A stretch of DNA of 64,000 nucleotides from Chryseobacterium camelliae (GCF_030818575.1 NZ_JAUTAL010000001.1:4123051-4187050), one strand, 5' to 3'. Shown: positions 52,085 to 63,134, counted from the first letter of the stretch. A program made the numbers and translations. Notes: generated by a model from the letters alone, not told the origin.

Positions 52085-52945
52085 ATGCTAAATATGGTTG
52101 CTATTGTAGATGGCGGATCTACCAAATGCGATTGGGTGATTCTGGATGATTTCAAAAAAGTGTTTCTGAAGACAGAAACCATTGGTTTCAACCCCAATAA
52201 TATTGCAGCCGAGCTTATTGTACCGGAAATTGAAAACAATATCAATCTTGTTGCCGTACGCAACTCCATCACAAAGATCTTTTTCTACGGCTCAGGCTGT
52301 GGAATAGCGGAAAATTGTTCCATTATAGAAAGGGAGCTCGGAAAGTTCTTTACCAAAGCCCTGATTGTGGCTGCCGAAGATCTTAAAGCTGCAGCCTATG
52401 CCGCTTACAACGGAAAACCTGCCATCGCCTGTATCCTCGGTACCGGGTCTAATTCCTGCTATTTTGACGGGAAAGACATCAAAGTAAAACTTCCGTCATT
52501 AGGTTTCCTGATGGGCGACGAAGGAAGCGGGAGTTCAATCGGGAAACAGCTGGTAAGAAGGTTTTTTATGCAGAAGCTGCCTCAGGATCTTCATGCTGAA
52601 TTTGATGAAACCTACCAGCTTACCATAGACGAAGCCCTGAAAAATATGTACCATATATCCAGGCCTAATGCTTATTTAGCGAATTTCAACAAGTTTGTGG
52701 CGGAAAGAAAAGACCACCCTTACTTTCAGAAGATGATATTTGATGAAATGATGAATTTCTTCGACTACCAGGTACTTCCTTACGAAGAATCAAAATTTGC
52801 GGAAATCAACTTCATCGGGTCCATCGCCTATTATTACGAAAATATTTTGCGTTCTGCTGCGGCCGAGCTTCAGCTGAATGTGGGGCATGTTGTACAGAAG
52901 CCAATCGAGAGTCTGGTCAACTACCATATTAAATATATACTTTAA
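52085..52945 (+). CDS. BadF/BadG-type ATPase, N-acetylglucosamine kinase-like
   Basis: A 286-residue ASKHA-fold kinase. The phosphate-1 motif is VAIVDGGSTKCDWVIL; the phosphate-2 and adenosine regions include ACILGTGSNSCYFDG and LMGDEGSGSSIGKQLVRR, matching GlcNAc-kinase-like members of the BadF/BadG/BcrA/BcrD group. The sugar specificity cannot be read from the sequence. It stands 17 bases before the malic enzyme gene and probably shares its transcript. Confidence 0.85.
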   Translation: MLNMVAIVDGGSTKCDWVILDDFKKVFLKTETIGFNPNNIAAELIVPEIENNINLVAVRNSITKIFFYGSGCGIAENCSIIERELGKFFTKALIVAAEDLKAAAYAAYNGKPAIACILGTGSNSCYFDGKDIKVKLPSLGFLMGDEGSGSSIGKQLVRRFFMQKLPQDLHAEFDETYQLTIDEALKNMYHISRPNAYLANFNKFVAERKDHPYFQKMIFDEMMNFFDYQVLPYEESKFAEINFIGSIAYYYENILRSAAAELQLNVGHVVQKPIESLVNYHIKYIL

Positions 52946-52961
52946 TCAAATAAAGAACCTT

Positions 52962-55259
52962 ATGTCAGACAAAACCAACCGCGACGAGAAAAAATTCAGT
53001 CAGGCCGCGTTAGATTATCATAAAGCAGAACCCAAGGGAAAAATAGAGGTCATTCCTTCAAAACCGCATTCTTCCCAGAGAGATTTGTCATTGGCTTACT
53101 CTCCAGGTGTAGCCGTGCCATGTATGGAAATTCACCATAAGCCTGAAACAGTATATGATTATACCGGAAAAGGAAATCTGGTAGCTGTTATTTCCAATGG
53201 CACCGCCGTACTTGGTCTGGGTGATATCGGTGCGGAAGCTTCAAAGCCGGTGATGGAAGGAAAAGGCCTTTTATTCAAGATTTTTGCCGATATCAATGTC
53301 TTCGATATCGAGATTAATGAGAAAGACCCGGATAAATTTATTGAAATCGTGAAGGGGATTGCGCCTACCTTCGGAGGAATCAACCTGGAGGATATCAAAG
53401 CGCCGGAAGCCTTTTATATTGAACAAAGGCTTAAGGAGGAACTGGATATTCCGTTGATGCACGATGACCAGCATGGAACTGCTATTATTTCAGCGGCTGC
53501 GCTGATCAATTCCCTGCAAATTGCTAATAAAAATATTGATGAGGTAAAAATGGTGGTCAATGGTGCAGGAGCGGCTGCGGTGGCCTGTACCAAACTGTAT
53601 ATCGCGCTTGGACTCAAAAAAGAAAACGTGCTGATGTGCGACAGCAAAGGGGTGATCAATCATAAAAGGGAAAATCTTACCCCTGAAAAACTGGACTTCG
53701 TTGCACAGACTGATATCGAAACTTTAGAGGACGCAGTGAAAGATGCAGATGTTTTCGTAGGCTTATCCAAAGGTAACGTAATGACACCGGAAATGCTCAG
53801 GAGCATGCGTGAAAATCCGATTGTCTTTGCACTGGCCAATCCTGATCCTGAAATTGGCTACGATGTGGCAATAGAAACCCGTAAGGATGTTATCATGGCT
53901 ACGGGGAGAAGTGATTTCCCTAACCAGGTGAACAATGTTCTTGGGTTCCCGTATATTTTCCGCGGAGCCCTGGATGTTCAGGCAAGGGGAATCAATGAAG
54001 CGATGAAACTGGCAGCTGTGCATGCCATCGCCAACCTGGCAAAAGAGCCGGTACCTGAAGCGGTTATTCTCGCCTATAATCTTCAGAACTTACAGTTCGG
54101 AAGAGAGTATTTCATTCCTAAGCCGTTTGATAACCGCCTCATCACCAAAGTGTCGAGTGCTGTAGCCAAAGCAGCTGTGGAGAGCGGAATTGCCGGAAAA
54201 ACCATAGAAGATTTTGAAGAATACGAAAACCAGCTTCTCGACCGTATGGGAAGGGACGAAAAACTGGTAAGGATGATGCAGAACCGCGCAAAATCTAACC
54301 CGAAAAGAATTACTTTGGGGAATGCCGAAGAATACAACGTACTTAAAGCTGCACAGATACTGTATGAAGAAGGTATTGCGTATCCAAGCCTCTTAGGGAA
54401 TAAAAAATACATCAAGGAACAGATGGAGCGGTTCGGGATCGACCTCGATGTTCCGATCATCGATCCGAGTGACGACGACCAGAAAGAAAACAGGAAGAAA
54501 TACAGGGAAACACTCTGGAAACTGCGCCAGCGAAAAGGCATGAACGAATATAAAGCCAAAAGGTTTGTGCGTCAGAGAGACTACTTCGGACCATTGATGC
54601 TGAGGCATGGAGATACGGATGGATTGATCGTAGGATTCTCCAAAAATTATACTTCTGTCCTTCGTCCTGTCCTGGAGGTTATAGAAAAAGACAAAGGCGT
54701 AGATAAAATTGCTGCCATGATGATGATCCTGTCTGAAAAGAAGCCTATTTTCTTTGCAGATACTTCCATAAATGACAACCCTACGGCTGAAGATCTGGTG
54801 AATATTGCTAAAATGGCGGAAATTACCGTAAAGACCTTTGCCATTGAGCCGAGAATTGCCATGTTAGGATATGAAAACTTTGCGGCCATATCAGAAACTT
54901 CTAAAAAAGTAGCCAAGGCTGTAAGCATCCTGCATGAAAAATTCCCTAAAATGATTGTGGATGGGGAAATCCAGCCGGATTTTGCCATGAATGCAGACCA
55001 TTTAAGCGATTATCCATTCTCAAAACTGGGAACCACGCCTGCCAATACCTTCATTTTCCCTAACCTGGAAAGTGCGAACCTTTCCTACAAAATCATCAGA
55101 GGGATGAAAGTGGCACAGGTCATAGGCCCGATCCTCATGGGATTAAAGCAGCCGGTTCATGTCCTGCAGATGCGTTCCAGTGTAGATGAAATTGTAAACC
55201 TTGCTACGGTGGCTGTTCTGGATGCCCAGCGCAGGGAAAAGAAAGAAACCGGAAAATAA
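52962..55259 (+). CDS. maeB: NADP-dependent malic enzyme fused to a phosphotransacetylase-like domain
   Basis: A 765-residue MaeB-type enzyme that decarboxylates malate to pyruvate with NADP. The N-terminal part has YSPGVAVPC, GNLVAVISNGTAVLGLGDIG, MHDDQHGTAIISAAAL, and the cofactor-binding MVVNGAGAAAVACTKLY. The C-terminal part from about residue 430 is a phosphotransacetylase-like domain (VLKAAQILYEEGIAYPSLLG and YTSVLRPVLEVIEKDKGVDK), which in MaeB regulates by acetyl-CoA rather than catalysing. I chose ATG 52962 (MSDKTNRDEKKF); the frame extends upstream into the preceding gene. A terminator follows. Confidence 0.92.
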   Translation: MSDKTNRDEKKFSQAALDYHKAEPKGKIEVIPSKPHSSQRDLSLAYSPGVAVPCMEIHHKPETVYDYTGKGNLVAVISNGTAVLGLGDIGAEASKPVMEGKGLLFKIFADINVFDIEINEKDPDKFIEIVKGIAPTFGGINLEDIKAPEAFYIEQRLKEELDIPLMHDDQHGTAIISAAALINSLQIANKNIDEVKMVVNGAGAAAVACTKLYIALGLKKENVLMCDSKGVINHKRENLTPEKLDFVAQTDIETLEDAVKDADVFVGLSKGNVMTPEMLRSMRENPIVFALANPDPEIGYDVAIETRKDVIMATGRSDFPNQVNNVLGFPYIFRGALDVQARGINEAMKLAAVHAIANLAKEPVPEAVILAYNLQNLQFGREYFIPKPFDNRLITKVSSAVAKAAVESGIAGKTIEDFEEYENQLLDRMGRDEKLVRMMQNRAKSNPKRITLGNAEEYNVLKAAQILYEEGIAYPSLLGNKKYIKEQMERFGIDLDVPIIDPSDDDQKENRKKYRETLWKLRQRKGMNEYKAKRFVRQRDYFGPLMLRHGDTDGLIVGFSKNYTSVLRPVLEVIEKDKGVDKIAAMMMILSEKKPIFFADTSINDNPTAEDLVNIAKMAEITVKTFAIEPRIAMLGYENFAAISETSKKVAKAVSILHEKFPKMIVDGEIQPDFAMNADHLSDYPFSKLGTTPANTFIFPNLESANLSYKIIRGMKVAQVIGPILMGLKQPVHVLQMRSSVDEIVNLATVAVLDAQRREKKETGK

Positions 55260-55290
55260 ATGGTTTAATTATTTTTCGTAAATGCATATA

Positions 55291-55320
55291 AAACTCCAAT
55301 TTTTTTGGAGTTTTTTCTTT
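55291..55320 (+). terminator. Terminator after maeB
   Basis: AAACTCCAA pairs with TTGGAGTTT around five Ts, followed by a T-rich stretch. Confidence 0.87.
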
Positions 55321-55401
55321 TTTACAGGACAATTTTTAGAGAGGATCAGCCTTATGATTTCATTCGTTTGTGAAATGAAAATATAAATTAGTTTAAATTA
55401 C

Positions 55402-55409
55402 TATATTTG
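55402..55409 (+). promoter_or_regulatory. -7 element of ruvA
   Basis: TATATTTG matches TAnnTTTG and lies 20 bases before the ruvA ATG. No TTTG is present at the ideal upstream distance, so support is partial. Confidence 0.5.
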
Positions 55410-55428
55410 GGAGTTTTAAAAATTAATA

Positions 55429-56013
55429 ATGATATTTTCTTTACAAGGCCTGGTTCAGGAACTTACGCCAACCTATGCAGTAATTAATGTACAGGGAGTC
55501 GGCTATTACATCGGCATCAGCCTGATGACCTCACAGACTTTGACGTTGCGTCAGGAAGCTTTTCTATATACCCAGCAGATCATCCGGGAGGATGCGCACC
55601 TGCTTTTCGGTTTTAACACCCGTTCAGAAAAAGAGATGTTTAATCTGTTAATAAGCGTTAACGGAGTGGGAGCTGTCTCTGCCCTTATTTTATTGTCTAC
55701 GCTCAGCCTGGATGAAATCGCTTCGGCCATCCTTTCTTCCAACAGTGCACTGATCCAGAAAGCAAAGGGGATCGGGGCAAAAACTGCTGAAAGGATTATC
55801 GTGGATTTAAAGGATAAAGTCCAAAAATTCAGCAATCCGGAGGAAAATATTTCTACGCTGGCAAATAATAAAGTAAAGGAAGAATCGTTATCTGCATTAG
55901 AAGTTTTGGGAATCCCGAAACGAATGAGCGAGAAAATTGCAGACCGTATTATCAAACAAAATCCAGCTGTTTCCGTGGAAGAACTGGTAAAACAAATTTT
56001 AAAAAATATTTAA
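55429..56013 (+). CDS. ruvA: Holliday junction branch-migration protein RuvA
   Basis: RuvA binds four-way DNA junctions and loads the RuvB motor. The 194-residue protein has the N-terminal OB fold (MIFSLQGLVQELTPTYAVIN, then GVGYYIGI), two helix-hairpin-helix motifs (LLISVNGVGAVSALILLSTL and KAKGIGAKTAERIIVDLKDK) and a small C-terminal domain that contacts RuvB. The length is normal. It ends 6 bases before sprA, so the two share a transcript. Confidence 0.95.
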   Translation: MIFSLQGLVQELTPTYAVINVQGVGYYIGISLMTSQTLTLRQEAFLYTQQIIREDAHLLFGFNTRSEKEMFNLLISVNGVGAVSALILLSTLSLDEIASAILSSNSALIQKAKGIGAKTAERIIVDLKDKVQKFSNPEENISTLANNKVKEESLSALEVLGIPKRMSEKIADRIIKQNPAVSVEELVKQILKNI

Positions 56014-56019
56014 CACTTG

Positions 56020-59000
56020 GTGGCAAAGAATAAGTATCTAAAAATATTCCTGTTCCTATCTTTTTTATGCATTTCCGGCGGCGCCTTTGCACAGCAGGTA
56101 CGTGATACGGCAATCATTAAAAAGGATTATCAGCTGGCAGACCCAACCCAGTACGAGGCGTACTATGATATAAAAACCGGGATGTATTATGTCTATCCTA
56201 AGATAGGCAATACCTTCACGGGGCCGCCTGTAGCCATGTCTCCGGAAGACTATAAGCTGTTTATGCTGGCCAACCAGTCCAGGGCATATTACAAGGAAAA
56301 ATCAGACCGCTACAGCCTCATGTTCAGGAAAGACAAGGCAGCAGCTGCAAGGAAAGGGCTTATTCCTTCGTTAACTATCAATAACCGTCTTTTTGAAACC
56401 ATTTTCGGAAGCAATAAAATTGAGATCATCCCTTCCGGATATGCCTCTTTCGATTTTGCCGGATTATACCAGAAGATTGACAACCCGCTGATCCTGCCTC
56501 AGAACAGGACCAGCTTTACTTTTGATATTGATCAGAGGATTCAGCTCGGACTATTGGGTAAAGTAGGTGAAAACCTTCAGCTGAAAGCTAATTATGACAC
56601 GCAGAGCGGATTTGCCTTTGAAAACAGGATGAATCTCGTTTGGCAGTCCAAAGGCAGCTGGAAAGATTTGCAATCCAAAGGACTGGATGACGTTAATAAA
56701 CCCAGTGCAGGAGGCGAAGATAAAATTATTAAAAGAGTGGAATTCGGGAATGTGAATATGCCACTTTCCACCAGTCTGATCAGGGGGTCGCAATCGTTAT
56801 TCGGGGTGAAAACCGAATTTCAGCTGGGAAAAACATACGGAACCGTGGTGCTTTCACAGCAGCAGGGTGAAGCAAGGAATATTGTAGTTCAGGGAGGTGG
56901 CGTTATGAATACATTCAAATTGAATGCCATAGATTATGAGGATAACCAGCACTACTTTTTAGGGCACTATTTCGTTAACGGTTATGATAATGCGTTGCTG
57001 AATTACCCTCAGATCAATTCCAAGATCAATATCACCCGATTAGAAGTTTGGGTTTTGGACCAGGGAAACAGTAACCTGGCGTATCAGAAGAGTATCGTCG
57101 GGATCAGGGATCTGGGTGAAGGTGCCTCAGGATTACCGGATAATAGCCAGAGCGGACTTTATCAGGCCGTTTCCACAACGTTGGGAACGAGGGATGCCGG
57201 AACAAACTATGCGGATATTCTTCAGGGACAGACTTTCCCGGGCTCTACAGAACCTTATCAGAACGGGGAACAATTTATTTTCAATAAAAAAGCAAGGCGG
57301 CTTAATACCAATGAATATATCCTTCAGCCGCAGTTAGGGTATATCTCCCTGAACCAGAGGCTGAATGACGGGCAACTTCTTGCCGTATCTTATTCTTATA
57401 CCGTAAACGGATCGAATCAGGTATATAAAGTCGGGGAATTCTCAGAAGAGAGCCAAGTACTGGTGACCAAAGTGCTGAGGTCCAACAGTACTGTAAAAAC
57501 CACATCGCCGATGTGGGACCTGATGATGAAGAATATCTATTCCTTAGATGCAAGCCAGGTAAATCCTGATGGATTCATCCTTAATGTATTGTACAGGGAC
57601 GCGCAGACCGGAGGTAAAGTAAATTACCTTCCGAATACTTCCGTTCAGGATACCAACCTCCTGAAATTGCTTAACTGGGACCGCCTGAACCTTAACGGTG
57701 ACTTGCAGACCAATGGCGGAAAAACAGGAGACGGGATTTTCGACTTTGTCAATGGAATTACCATCAGGCCGGAAACCGGTAAGCTGATCTTTACGAAAGT
57801 GCAGCCGTTCGGTAGCTATATGGCTCAGGTACTGGGAAGCAACAATCCGCAGTATGTTTACTCTGATCTCTATACCCAACAGAAACAACAGGCAAGTGCA
57901 AGCAATCTGTCCCAGCGGTATACCCTTGAAGGCCGGTACAAAGGAACGCAAGGGCAGGGCATCTCCCTAGGCGCAGTGAATGTTCCTCAGGGATCTGTAA
58001 AGGTGAGTGCCAACGGAGTGCAGCTGACCGAAGGGGTGGACTATACAGTCGATTATATGCTGGGAACCGTGACCATTATCAACGAACAGGTAAAACAGTC
58101 CGGACAGGCGATCAATATTTCATTGGAAAACCAACTGACCTTCAATACCCAGAGAAAAAGATTTTTGGGAGTCAACCTCGAAAGAAGATTCAGCGAAAAC
58201 TTTATCTTGGGGGGAACCGTAGTCAATTATTCCGAATCTCCGCTGACCCAGAAAGTCAACTACGGGCAGGAAGCCGTCAATAATACGATGGCCGGCATCA
58301 ATTTGATGTACAATAACCAGCTGCCGTTCTTGACAAGGCTCACCGATAAATTACCACTGGTGAAAACCGAAGCGCCGTCCAACCTGAACTTTAAAATGGA
58401 AGCAGCATATCTGCTTCCGGGAATTAATAAGGGAACCAATGACCAGTCGTATATTGACGACTTCGAACAGACAACCTCTAAAATTTCTTTAAAAGAACCA
58501 ACAGCCTGGAGCCTGGCCTCGAAACCGGAGAAAAACCAGTCTGATCCTCTTTTCCAGGGAGCAGGAGTAAGCAACAACCTTGAAAACGGTTTCGGGAGAG
58601 GGCTGTTATCCTGGTATAATATTGACCCGAGATTCTGGGGTGTGGGCGGAAGGGCTCCGGCAGGTATTACGCCACAGTCGGTTTCCAACCATGCGTCCAG
58701 AAGGGTGCAATTCTCTGAGATTTACAATAACAGGGATTTTGTAGCCGGTGAGCAGACATACACCAATACCTTCGATATTTCCTACTTTCCTCAGGAAAGA
58801 GGTCCTTATAACGTGAACCCTAATACAGAAACTACCCAGCAGCGTTGGGCAGGGATCATGAGACCGATCAGTGTATCCAACTTTGTCAATTCCAATATCG
58901 AATATGTGGAATTCTGGATGATGGATCCATATGCTGACGGGAACACCCTGGGAGCCGCTCCGAAACTTTTGCTACAGCTAGGAAACGTATCCGAAGACAT

Positions 59001-62000
59001 CCTTAAAGACGGTTATATGCAGTATGAAAACGGATTGCCGACACCATCTGTTCCGTCTACTACAACCAACTCCAATTTAGGGGTACAGCCAAAACAACCT
59101 CCTATTCTGTATGCATTCTCCAGTGAAGGTGCTGACAGAACTGCACAGGATGCAGGATACGACGGTCTTACATCTGATCAGGAAGCTGCTAAGTTTGGCA
59201 ATACATTCATCAATCCGGTAACCAACATTTCCGACCCTGCAGTGGATGATTTCGTATTTTATTTATCAGATAAATTCACCGGCGGACAGGCATCATCCCT
59301 GGTTCAGAGATATAAATACTTCAGGGGGCCTGAAGGTAATTCTCAGAGCAACTCTCTGGAAGTTTCCACACAGACTCCGGATGCGGAAGATATCAACAAA
59401 GATTATAACCTGGACCAGACAGAAGATTATAATGAATATGTTGTAAATCTTGATCAGTCAAGTTTAGCTCTTGGCCAAAACAATATCGTGGATGTGAAAA
59501 CTGTTCAGGCTCAGTTCCAGAACGGGCAGACTTCACAGGTGAAATGGTTCCTGTTCAGGATTCCGGTTGCCAATGTTAATATGGCAGGATCAGGCGGTGA
59601 TCATGATCCTTCTATCCTGAATAACGTTCGTTTTGCAAGGTTAATGTTAAAAGGTTTCGACCAGACGTCTACGCTGAGGTTCGCTACTATGGATCTGGTA
59701 CGTTCAGACTGGAGAAGGTATCCTAAAAATATTGCCGTTTCAGGAACTGATCCCGCAAACAATGAAGGAACACAGCTGGTTGATGCGGAAAATTTTGAAA
59801 TCGGAAGTGTAAATATTGAAGAAAATGCCCTGAACCAGCCACCATACGTACTGCCTCCGGGAATCGACAGGCAGATCTTAAGCGGGAATGCAGGAGCACA
59901 AAGGCAGAACGAATCTTCTTTGTACCTTAAATCACGTTTCCTTCCAGCAGGAGAAGCGAGAGGTGTATTTAAGAATACTACTCTGGACATGAGAAGGTAT
60001 AAGAAGCTGAAGTTATTTGTGCATGCGGAAGATGTTGATAACAGGGTAACCGGAATCGATAAACAGACTAAATTCTTCATCCGTTTCGGTAGTGATGCTA
60101 CAGACAACTACTATGAATACGAAGCTTCCCTTCAGATTACCCCTAAAACCGCCACTGCACCAATGGAAATATGGCCGATGTTAAATGAAGTGGATCTAGA
60201 CATTCAGGATTTCGTGGATGCAAAGATAAGGAGAGACAAAAGCTTCCCGACAGCAATTGCTGCAAGACGTGAGGACCCATTGTTCGGAGGAGGGGATAAT
60301 TTTAAAAAGATTTATATCAAAGGGCGGCCAAGTCTCGGCAATGTAACGACCATCATGATCGGTATAAGAAATGGAAACGACAGAGAATCCGGCACAACGA
60401 TAAGCAGAATTTTGTGGGTGAATGAAATCCGTCTGGCTGAGATTGAAAATGACGGAGGATATGCTGGAAATGCCAGCCTGAACTTCAACCTCGGAGACTT
60501 TGCCGTAGTTAATACCAGTGCTTCCTATACTTCTGTAGGTTTCGGGAACATCGATTCCAAGCCGGCGGAGAGGAACCAGTCTACGCAGTCGGCATTTAGT
60601 ATCAATACAGCAGTGAATGTAGATAAACTCCTTCCGGAAAAGACAGGAGTGAAAATCCCTCTGAATTATTCCTACTCCCAGACTATCGAAGATCCTAAAT
60701 ATAATCCTCTGGATACCGATGTGGAATTCAGTAAGGCAGCCAATAAAGAGCAGCTGAAAAAAGTGGCGAGAACCTATACGCAGCAGAGGAGCATTGGGGT
60801 AGTGAATATGAGAAAGGAAAGGGTAAACCAGCAAAGAAAACCTAAATTCTACGATATAGAAAATGTATCCGTAACGGCTGTTTACAATGATGATTTCTAC
60901 CGGGATATTTATACCAAGAGAAATTACAGGCAGTATCTGAGAGGATATATTGATTACAATTATACCTTTAAGCCTTGGGTAGTTAAACCATTCAACAAAA
61001 TGATCAGCGATACAGCCAAGTCAACCAAATACCTGAGGTGGATCAAAGAATTCAATTTCAATCCGGTTCCTACGAGGTTTTCCTTCCGTACGGAGATCGA
61101 CAGGAATTACAATGAGCTTGAATTCCGGAATATTGATGCTATCCTGAATGGGAACTATGCTGACGAATTTGCAGCTATCAAAAACAGGAACTTCTATTTT
61201 GGATGGCAATACGGTCTAGGATTTAATTTCACGAAATCTTTAAAGCTGGAAATTAATTCCGCTATGAGAACCCTGAACGATAACATGGATGTGAATATGA
61301 TGGATAATACCTCGATCTTCGGAAATGTTTTCAGAGCAGGAAGGCCAGTGTTGTATAACCACAGGGTACAGCTGAATTACAAGCTGCCGTTCCAGTATTT
61401 CCCGTTCCTGGATTTCATCGATGCGGAACTGGGTTATGGGTTCACCTACAATTGGAACGCGAGAAGTACCGTAATGACCTCATTTGTCAACCCGGATACG
61501 CAAAAACCTGAAAGTTTAGGATCGATAGGGCAGAATACCAACGTTATCCAGGCTACGGCTACGGCAGACTTTACCAAGTTCTTCGGGCAGTTCAAGTATT
61601 TCAAAAATATTTCGACTAAGCTACAGAAAAGGAGACAGGAGATCGATTCCCTGAATAATGCATATACCCAGCAATGGGAAAAGAATAAGTTCAGCTTTAA
61701 AAGATATAAATTCAAAAACAGGCTGACCCCTTTCCAGAGTGCCGCTTACCTGCTGACTTCATTCAGGCAGCTGGATATTAATTATTCTGAGAATAACGGA
61801 ACCGTGCTTCCCGGAATATTGTCTGCACCGAACTGGTACGGATACGGGCAAACGTTAGGCGGACCTACCGTAGGTTTCCTTTTGGGTTCACAGGCTGATG
61901 TGAGGCGTATCGTTATGGAAAACGGATGGGTTAGCAATTCCCCATATATGACAGATCCGTATGTAAGGATGTCTACACGGGAACTGAGAGCTAATTTGCA

Positions 62001-63090
62001 GATAGTTCCGATCAGCGATTTCAGGATAGATCTGAATGGCATCCATACCTATAACCGGAATTTTTCCCACACAGGCTTCAATTATGTTGATGCATCTGGC
62101 TTTGCCAATCCTGATTACACTTTTGCCAATGATCTGATTACATATTCCAACTCCGTTATCCTATTGAAGACCTCATTTACAGATGGACAGGCGGTGTACC
62201 AGTCGATCAAGCAGAATGCGAAAATTATTTCCCAGCAAATGGGTGGTACCCTAGGTGCGGATGGATTTACCCAGGGGCATAGTATTGCCAATGCGTATGT
62301 TCTGATTCCTGCTTTCCGTTCTGCTGTTGAAGGAAGTGCTCCGAAGCAGATTGGAGATGCAAAAAAAGCAGGATTGCCATTGCCGAACTGGAAAATTACT
62401 TATTCAGGACTGAGAAATATTCCTATTATCAATGGACAGTTCTCGAAATTCGACCTGCTTCACGGCTATACGGCTACCTATACTGCCGGAGGTGTACAGT
62501 CAAGCATCGATTATTTCAACAGCTTGAACAAGCCATTGGAGGAACGCCTCGATGTCAACGGAGATTACATCAATCCATTTACGTTTGCCCAGGTGGGTTA
62601 TGTGGAAAACTTCTCTCCGCTTATCGGTGTAGACGTTACCATGAGGAATAATATGCAGTTCGGATTACAGTATAACAGGATGAGGACTTTGCTCCTCGGA
62701 TTGGTGAACCATACTTTAACCGAAGATGCCAATTCGGAATATGTTGTTCGTGTGGGATATATCATCCGTAATTTCACACTGGGAATGACCAATGTTCGCG
62801 GCAGAGGGAAAGCCAAAGGTGCCGATCTTAATATCAGAGGAGATTTCTCACTGAGAGACAGCCGGACCAGCATTACCAATATTCTCCTGGATGATTCACA
62901 GATTACCGGAGGACAACGGTTGCTAAATATTAAGCTGTCCGCAGATTATAATGTCTCGCAAAACCTTAACCTGAGGATATTCTACGAACAGATGACCTCA
63001 AGGTACAAGATCTCAACGGCATTCCCGCTATCTACGATCAGGGCAGGACTTTCCGCTACGTTCACTTTTGGGGATTCGGGAGGATTCTAA
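56020..63090 (+). CDS. sprA: SprA, outer-membrane translocon of the type 9 secretion system
   Basis: SprA forms the very large 36-strand outer-membrane channel of the type 9 secretion system and is also needed for gliding in motile relatives. The 2356-residue protein has a signal (KYLKIFLFLSFLCISGGAFA-Q) and typical segments such as PQNRTSFTFDIDQRIQLG, QLKANYDTQSGFAFENRMNL, DFEQTTSKISLKEPTAWSLA, and a C-terminus of beta strands ending RAGLSATFTFGDSGGF. A GTG at 56020 follows a TTG at 56017; I take GTG as start. It lies between ruvA and gcvH, the usual position in this class. No frameshift is seen over 7 kb. Confidence 0.96.
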   Translation: MAKNKYLKIFLFLSFLCISGGAFAQQVRDTAIIKKDYQLADPTQYEAYYDIKTGMYYVYPKIGNTFTGPPVAMSPEDYKLFMLANQSRAYYKEKSDRYSLMFRKDKAAAARKGLIPSLTINNRLFETIFGSNKIEIIPSGYASFDFAGLYQKIDNPLILPQNRTSFTFDIDQRIQLGLLGKVGENLQLKANYDTQSGFAFENRMNLVWQSKGSWKDLQSKGLDDVNKPSAGGEDKIIKRVEFGNVNMPLSTSLIRGSQSLFGVKTEFQLGKTYGTVVLSQQQGEARNIVVQGGGVMNTFKLNAIDYEDNQHYFLGHYFVNGYDNALLNYPQINSKINITRLEVWVLDQGNSNLAYQKSIVGIRDLGEGASGLPDNSQSGLYQAVSTTLGTRDAGTNYADILQGQTFPGSTEPYQNGEQFIFNKKARRLNTNEYILQPQLGYISLNQRLNDGQLLAVSYSYTVNGSNQVYKVGEFSEESQVLVTKVLRSNSTVKTTSPMWDLMMKNIYSLDASQVNPDGFILNVLYRDAQTGGKVNYLPNTSVQDTNLLKLLNWDRLNLNGDLQTNGGKTGDGIFDFVNGITIRPETGKLIFTKVQPFGSYMAQVLGSNNPQYVYSDLYTQQKQQASASNLSQRYTLEGRYKGTQGQGISLGAVNVPQGSVKVSANGVQLTEGVDYTVDYMLGTVTIINEQVKQSGQAINISLENQLTFNTQRKRFLGVNLERRFSENFILGGTVVNYSESPLTQKVNYGQEAVNNTMAGINLMYNNQLPFLTRLTDKLPLVKTEAPSNLNFKMEAAYLLPGINKGTNDQSYIDDFEQTTSKISLKEPTAWSLASKPEKNQSDPLFQGAGVSNNLENGFGRGLLSWYNIDPRFWGVGGRAPAGITPQSVSNHASRRVQFSEIYNNRDFVAGEQTYTNTFDISYFPQERGPYNVNPNTETTQQRWAGIMRPISVSNFVNSNIEYVEFWMMDPYADGNTLGAAPKLLLQLGNVSEDILKDGYMQYENGLPTPSVPSTTTNSNLGVQPKQPPILYAFSSEGADRTAQDAGYDGLTSDQEAAKFGNTFINPVTNISDPAVDDFVFYLSDKFTGGQASSLVQRYKYFRGPEGNSQSNSLEVSTQTPDAEDINKDYNLDQTEDYNEYVVNLDQSSLALGQNNIVDVKTVQAQFQNGQTSQVKWFLFRIPVANVNMAGSGGDHDPSILNNVRFARLMLKGFDQTSTLRFATMDLVRSDWRRYPKNIAVSGTDPANNEGTQLVDAENFEIGSVNIEENALNQPPYVLPPGIDRQILSGNAGAQRQNESSLYLKSRFLPAGEARGVFKNTTLDMRRYKKLKLFVHAEDVDNRVTGIDKQTKFFIRFGSDATDNYYEYEASLQITPKTATAPMEIWPMLNEVDLDIQDFVDAKIRRDKSFPTAIAARREDPLFGGGDNFKKIYIKGRPSLGNVTTIMIGIRNGNDRESGTTISRILWVNEIRLAEIENDGGYAGNASLNFNLGDFAVVNTSASYTSVGFGNIDSKPAERNQSTQSAFSINTAVNVDKLLPEKTGVKIPLNYSYSQTIEDPKYNPLDTDVEFSKAANKEQLKKVARTYTQQRSIGVVNMRKERVNQQRKPKFYDIENVSVTAVYNDDFYRDIYTKRNYRQYLRGYIDYNYTFKPWVVKPFNKMISDTAKSTKYLRWIKEFNFNPVPTRFSFRTEIDRNYNELEFRNIDAILNGNYADEFAAIKNRNFYFGWQYGLGFNFTKSLKLEINSAMRTLNDNMDVNMMDNTSIFGNVFRAGRPVLYNHRVQLNYKLPFQYFPFLDFIDAELGYGFTYNWNARSTVMTSFVNPDTQKPESLGSIGQNTNVIQATATADFTKFFGQFKYFKNISTKLQKRRQEIDSLNNAYTQQWEKNKFSFKRYKFKNRLTPFQSAAYLLTSFRQLDINYSENNGTVLPGILSAPNWYGYGQTLGGPTVGFLLGSQADVRRIVMENGWVSNSPYMTDPYVRMSTRELRANLQIVPISDFRIDLNGIHTYNRNFSHTGFNYVDASGFANPDYTFANDLITYSNSVILLKTSFTDGQAVYQSIKQNAKIISQQMGGTLGADGFTQGHSIANAYVLIPAFRSAVEGSAPKQIGDAKKAGLPLPNWKITYSGLRNIPIINGQFSKFDLLHGYTATYTAGGVQSSIDYFNSLNKPLEERLDVNGDYINPFTFAQVGYVENFSPLIGVDVTMRNNMQFGLQYNRMRTLLLGLVNHTLTEDANSEYVVRVGYIIRNFTLGMTNVRGRGKAKGADLNIRGDFSLRDSRTSITNILLDDSQITGGQRLLNIKLSADYNVSQNLNLRIFYEQMTSRYKISTAFPLSTIRAGLSATFTFGDSGGF

Positions 63091-63104
63091 AAAGCAATAA
63101 ATAA

Positions 63105-63134
63105 AAAATGTCTTTCAATTCGGAAGACATTTTT
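63105..63134 (+). terminator. Terminator after sprA
   Basis: AAAATGTCTT pairs with AAGACATTTT, with a 9-base loop and a T-rich continuation. Confidence 0.85.

Noticed and set aside
60196..60834. A 212-codon minus-strand frame inside sprA
   Set aside because: It is a shadow of a long conserved gene with no start signal or domain.
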